Of a stretch of 64,000 nucleotides of DNA, positions 62,369 to 64,000 are shown in pieces; positions within the stretch are counted from its first letter, which is position 1, and each line of letters begins with the position of its first letter. The notes under the pieces are model-generated. The model made no database searches. It saw nothing but the letters and a program-made list of their open reading frames with translations, and had not been told where the DNA came from. Position numbers and translations under genes: made by a program. Source of the stretch: Leishmania mexicana MHOM/GT/2001/U1103 (lineage: Eukaryota > Euglenozoa > Kinetoplastea > Trypanosomatida > Trypanosomatidae); contig NC_018336.1 in the NCBI RefSeq assembly GCF_000234665.1, forward strand, positions 785,069 to 849,068. Reading direction: 5' to 3'.

Positions 62369-64000
62369 ATGGGCGCCTTTGCTTTGTGTGTGGAGAGCGC
62401 GGCACGCGACATCCGATCGCTGCTCACGCTGCATCGCGTGCATCCACAGGTGCGCAGCGACATTCAGCGCATTCTTGGCAGTCTTCTTCGAAAGAACTAT
62501 GAGAGCGTGGCGGTGCCCTTACCGATGGACCTGATCGATCCCCCGGAGCAGGTGTGCCGAGAGCTCGTAAACGGCATCGTGGAGAACGCCTTTAAGACAG
62601 AGCTGCCGGCGTCCGACTTTCACGCCTTGGAGCGCCGTTGTATCGCGCTCCAACAGGACAATGCCGAGTTGAAGGCCGCTGCCGACAAAGCTGACGAAAG
62701 TGTCGTGGAGTTGCGGGACGCGCTGTCGGATCTCAAGAAGGCACACGAATACATGCTTCATAGCTACTTTAGGGAAGTCCTGATGCTGCGCTGCCGCATC
62801 GACGATCTTCAGCGACAGCTTCGCACTCGCCGACTGCACTCCACGACTCTCGCGCCGCTTGTCGGTAGCAGCGTTGCAGCGTTTATCCCCACAATAGAGT
62901 CTCAGCTGCAGCACTTCCTTGTCAACACAGGCGTAGCCACGGGGCAGAGCGAGCCGGCGACTCAGTTGTTGCCGTCACCAACTAGGACACCGCTGCCGCC
63001 GAGTGGGTCATCGGACGAGGATTCGGAAGCGGATGATGACTCCGTGCATCGGCGACTCTCAAATCACATTACCCCCCACGGGGAAGGGCGTGACGCTGAC
63101 GCGCAAGCGCAGACAAGACCGCCCGTGCTGAGGGCGGCTACAGCCGGCGCTGCGCCGGCAGCACTAGCCGATGCAAAGGGGTGGTCCACGGCGGTTCATC
63201 CGAAGCACAAAGGCTACAGTATCCGCATCAACGTCCCGATAGGCACTGCTACTCGCGGGCGGACGCTGGGGTCACCGCGCAGTGCGACGGTTCAGAAGAC
63301 GACAACGTTTGAGGTATGGAGCACGGAGCCAGATAGCGTTGACGCGATCTTTGATTACGAAGAGTACCTCCGCATCCTCAACGGCGCGGATGCCGCCTGG
63401 GCGCAGCGCTTCACGGATGTGATGGATGGCTCGGAGCGTGGTAGCTCGCGGTATCGTCGGCACTCGCTGAATGTGCGCACTCGCGCCAAATCAAAGGTGA
63501 GCTTTCTCTCCGGCAGCCTAACTTCAAACCCCGACGACCCCTCGTCTTCTGCGGCGCTTTTGAACGAGAAGGCGAACGCAAACGGGTTCTGCTGGTTGCT
63601 ACACCTCGCCCTGGAGCCGATCAAGCACAAGTTTCACATGGAGCTGGACGAGCTGCGGCAGGCGGTTCAAGCCATGCAGCAGGAGCACGCAGACCAGGTG
63701 CAGCGGGTTGAGCGTGCACTCTTGGTCGTGCAGAACCGCAACGATGCATTGCTTGACTTCATCAACACGTTTGCGCAGCAGGCTCGGGAAACCTTGTTGG
63801 TGGTGGCTCGTGACGTGCAGGCGCAGAGCATGGTGGAGCTCCTGTCCAGTGGCGCGCTCCCGGTTGCAGCGGCTGAGACAGTCGCGTCCTTTTTTACTCC
63901 CACCACGTCAGCGGAGAAGCCACATGGGCGATCGTCTTTGTCCTCAACGGCGGCCTCGCCGCTACCCCACTCAGAGTCGGGTCAGGGGCCATCGGCGCCG
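62369..64000 (+). CDS. Coiled-coil protein, 3' truncated by window edge (544 codons visible)
   Basis: The frame is open from ATG 62369 to the last base with no stop, so the gene continues. It has high third-position GC and follows a good splice acceptor. Residues ~85-160 form a heptad-like coiled coil beginning at ALERRCIALQQDNAELKAA. Residues ~185-290 are Ser/Pro/Asp-rich. A structured-looking block around residues 310-350 contains TFEVWSTEPDSVDAIFDYEE. After an RSSRYRRHS-type basic patch comes a second long helix/coiled coil (LDELRQAVQAMQQEHADQV onward, ~430-500), then Ser/Pro-rich sequence. No motor, kinase or membrane motif is seen. Such proteins are often cytoskeletal or flagellar in trypanosomatids; function is not assigned. 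Confidence 0.8.
   Translation, partial: MGAFALCVESAARDIRSLLTLHRVHPQVRSDIQRILGSLLRKNYESVAVPLPMDLIDPPEQVCRELVNGIVENAFKTELPASDFHALERRCIALQQDNAELKAAADKADESVVELRDALSDLKKAHEYMLHSYFREVLMLRCRIDDLQRQLRTRRLHSTTLAPLVGSSVAAFIPTIESQLQHFLVNTGVATGQSEPATQLLPSPTRTPLPPSGSSDEDSEADDDSVHRRLSNHITPHGEGRDADAQAQTRPPVLRAATAGAAPAALADAKGWSTAVHPKHKGYSIRINVPIGTATRGRTLGSPRSATVQKTTTFEVWSTEPDSVDAIFDYEEYLRILNGADAAWAQRFTDVMDGSERGSSRYRRHSLNVRTRAKSKVSFLSGSLTSNPDDPSSSAALLNEKANANGFCWLLHLALEPIKHKFHMELDELRQAVQAMQQEHADQVQRVERALLVVQNRNDALLDFINTFAQQARETLLVVARDVQAQSMVELLSSGALPVAAAETVASFFTPTTSAEKPHGRSSLSSTAASPLPHSESGQGPSAP

Noticed and set aside
1..64000. tRNA, rRNA, CRISPR array, telomeric repeats or insertion sequence
   Set aside because: Looked for T-loop GTTCRA patterns with matching stems, regularly spaced direct repeats, TTAGGG-type arrays and transposase motifs by eye; none convincing. 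snoRNAs cannot be excluded without a covariance search.

Overview
The window looks like nuclear DNA of a trypanosomatid flagellate, most likely Leishmania or a close relative. All fifteen confident protein genes lie on the + strand with no introns. Coding sequence has strong G/C bias at third codon positions. The spacers are long, packed with pyrimidine tracts, CA/TG and TA microsatellites and homopolymers, and end in the polypyrimidine-AG layout of trans-splice acceptors. Several products match conserved eukaryotic families in divergent form. The layout fits one directional gene cluster transcribed polycistronically and resolved by trans-splicing and polyadenylation. No rRNA, tRNA, CRISPR or insertion sequence was seen.

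Layout: (1) the 3' end of an armadillo-repeat gene resembling ARMC2 (to 1225); (2) a small unknown protein (2306-2860); (3) a Nup107/Nup84-type nucleoporin (3640-6372); (4) an HGH1-like protein (7462-8685); (5) a small single-pass, probably mitochondrial protein (9376-9726); then 4.4 kb without a gene; (6) a large MAPK-like CMGC kinase (14177-17155); (7) a 1261-residue protein with three diverged DCL/DUF3223-like repeats (18860-22645); (8) a copper P1B-ATPase with three metal-binding domains (24169-27660); (9, 10) two tandem histidine-phosphatase proteins (28975-30480 and 32112-33974), the second lacking the catalytic histidine; (11) a HIT1/ZNHIT3-type zinc finger protein (35591-36250) with a small upstream reading frame overlapping its start by 4 nt; then 5.3 kb without a gene; (12) a protein with two divergent RRMs (41561-44332); (13) an N-terminal-motor kinesin (46379-49258); (14) a WD40 protein with a dynein-heavy-chain-like segment (53108-55729); then 4.7 kb holding a probable broken coding remnant (about 59115-59863); (15) an MDP-1 HAD phosphatase (60453-61058); (16) a coiled-coil protein running off the window (62369-64000).

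The genes do not form one pathway, as is usual for trypanosomatid clusters. Themes include flagellar or microtubule biology (ARMC2-like, kinesin, WD40/dynein-like), RNA and RNP biology (HIT1, RRM protein, nucleoporin), protein folding (HGH1-like) and copper homeostasis. The observations most worth following are the histidine-to-asparagine change in the second histidine phosphatase, the dynein-like/WD40 architecture, the triple DCL-like repeat, the frameshift-like block in the first histidine phosphatase, and the frameshifted remnant near 59.1-59.9 kb. All identifications come from reading the sequence; no database search was run.
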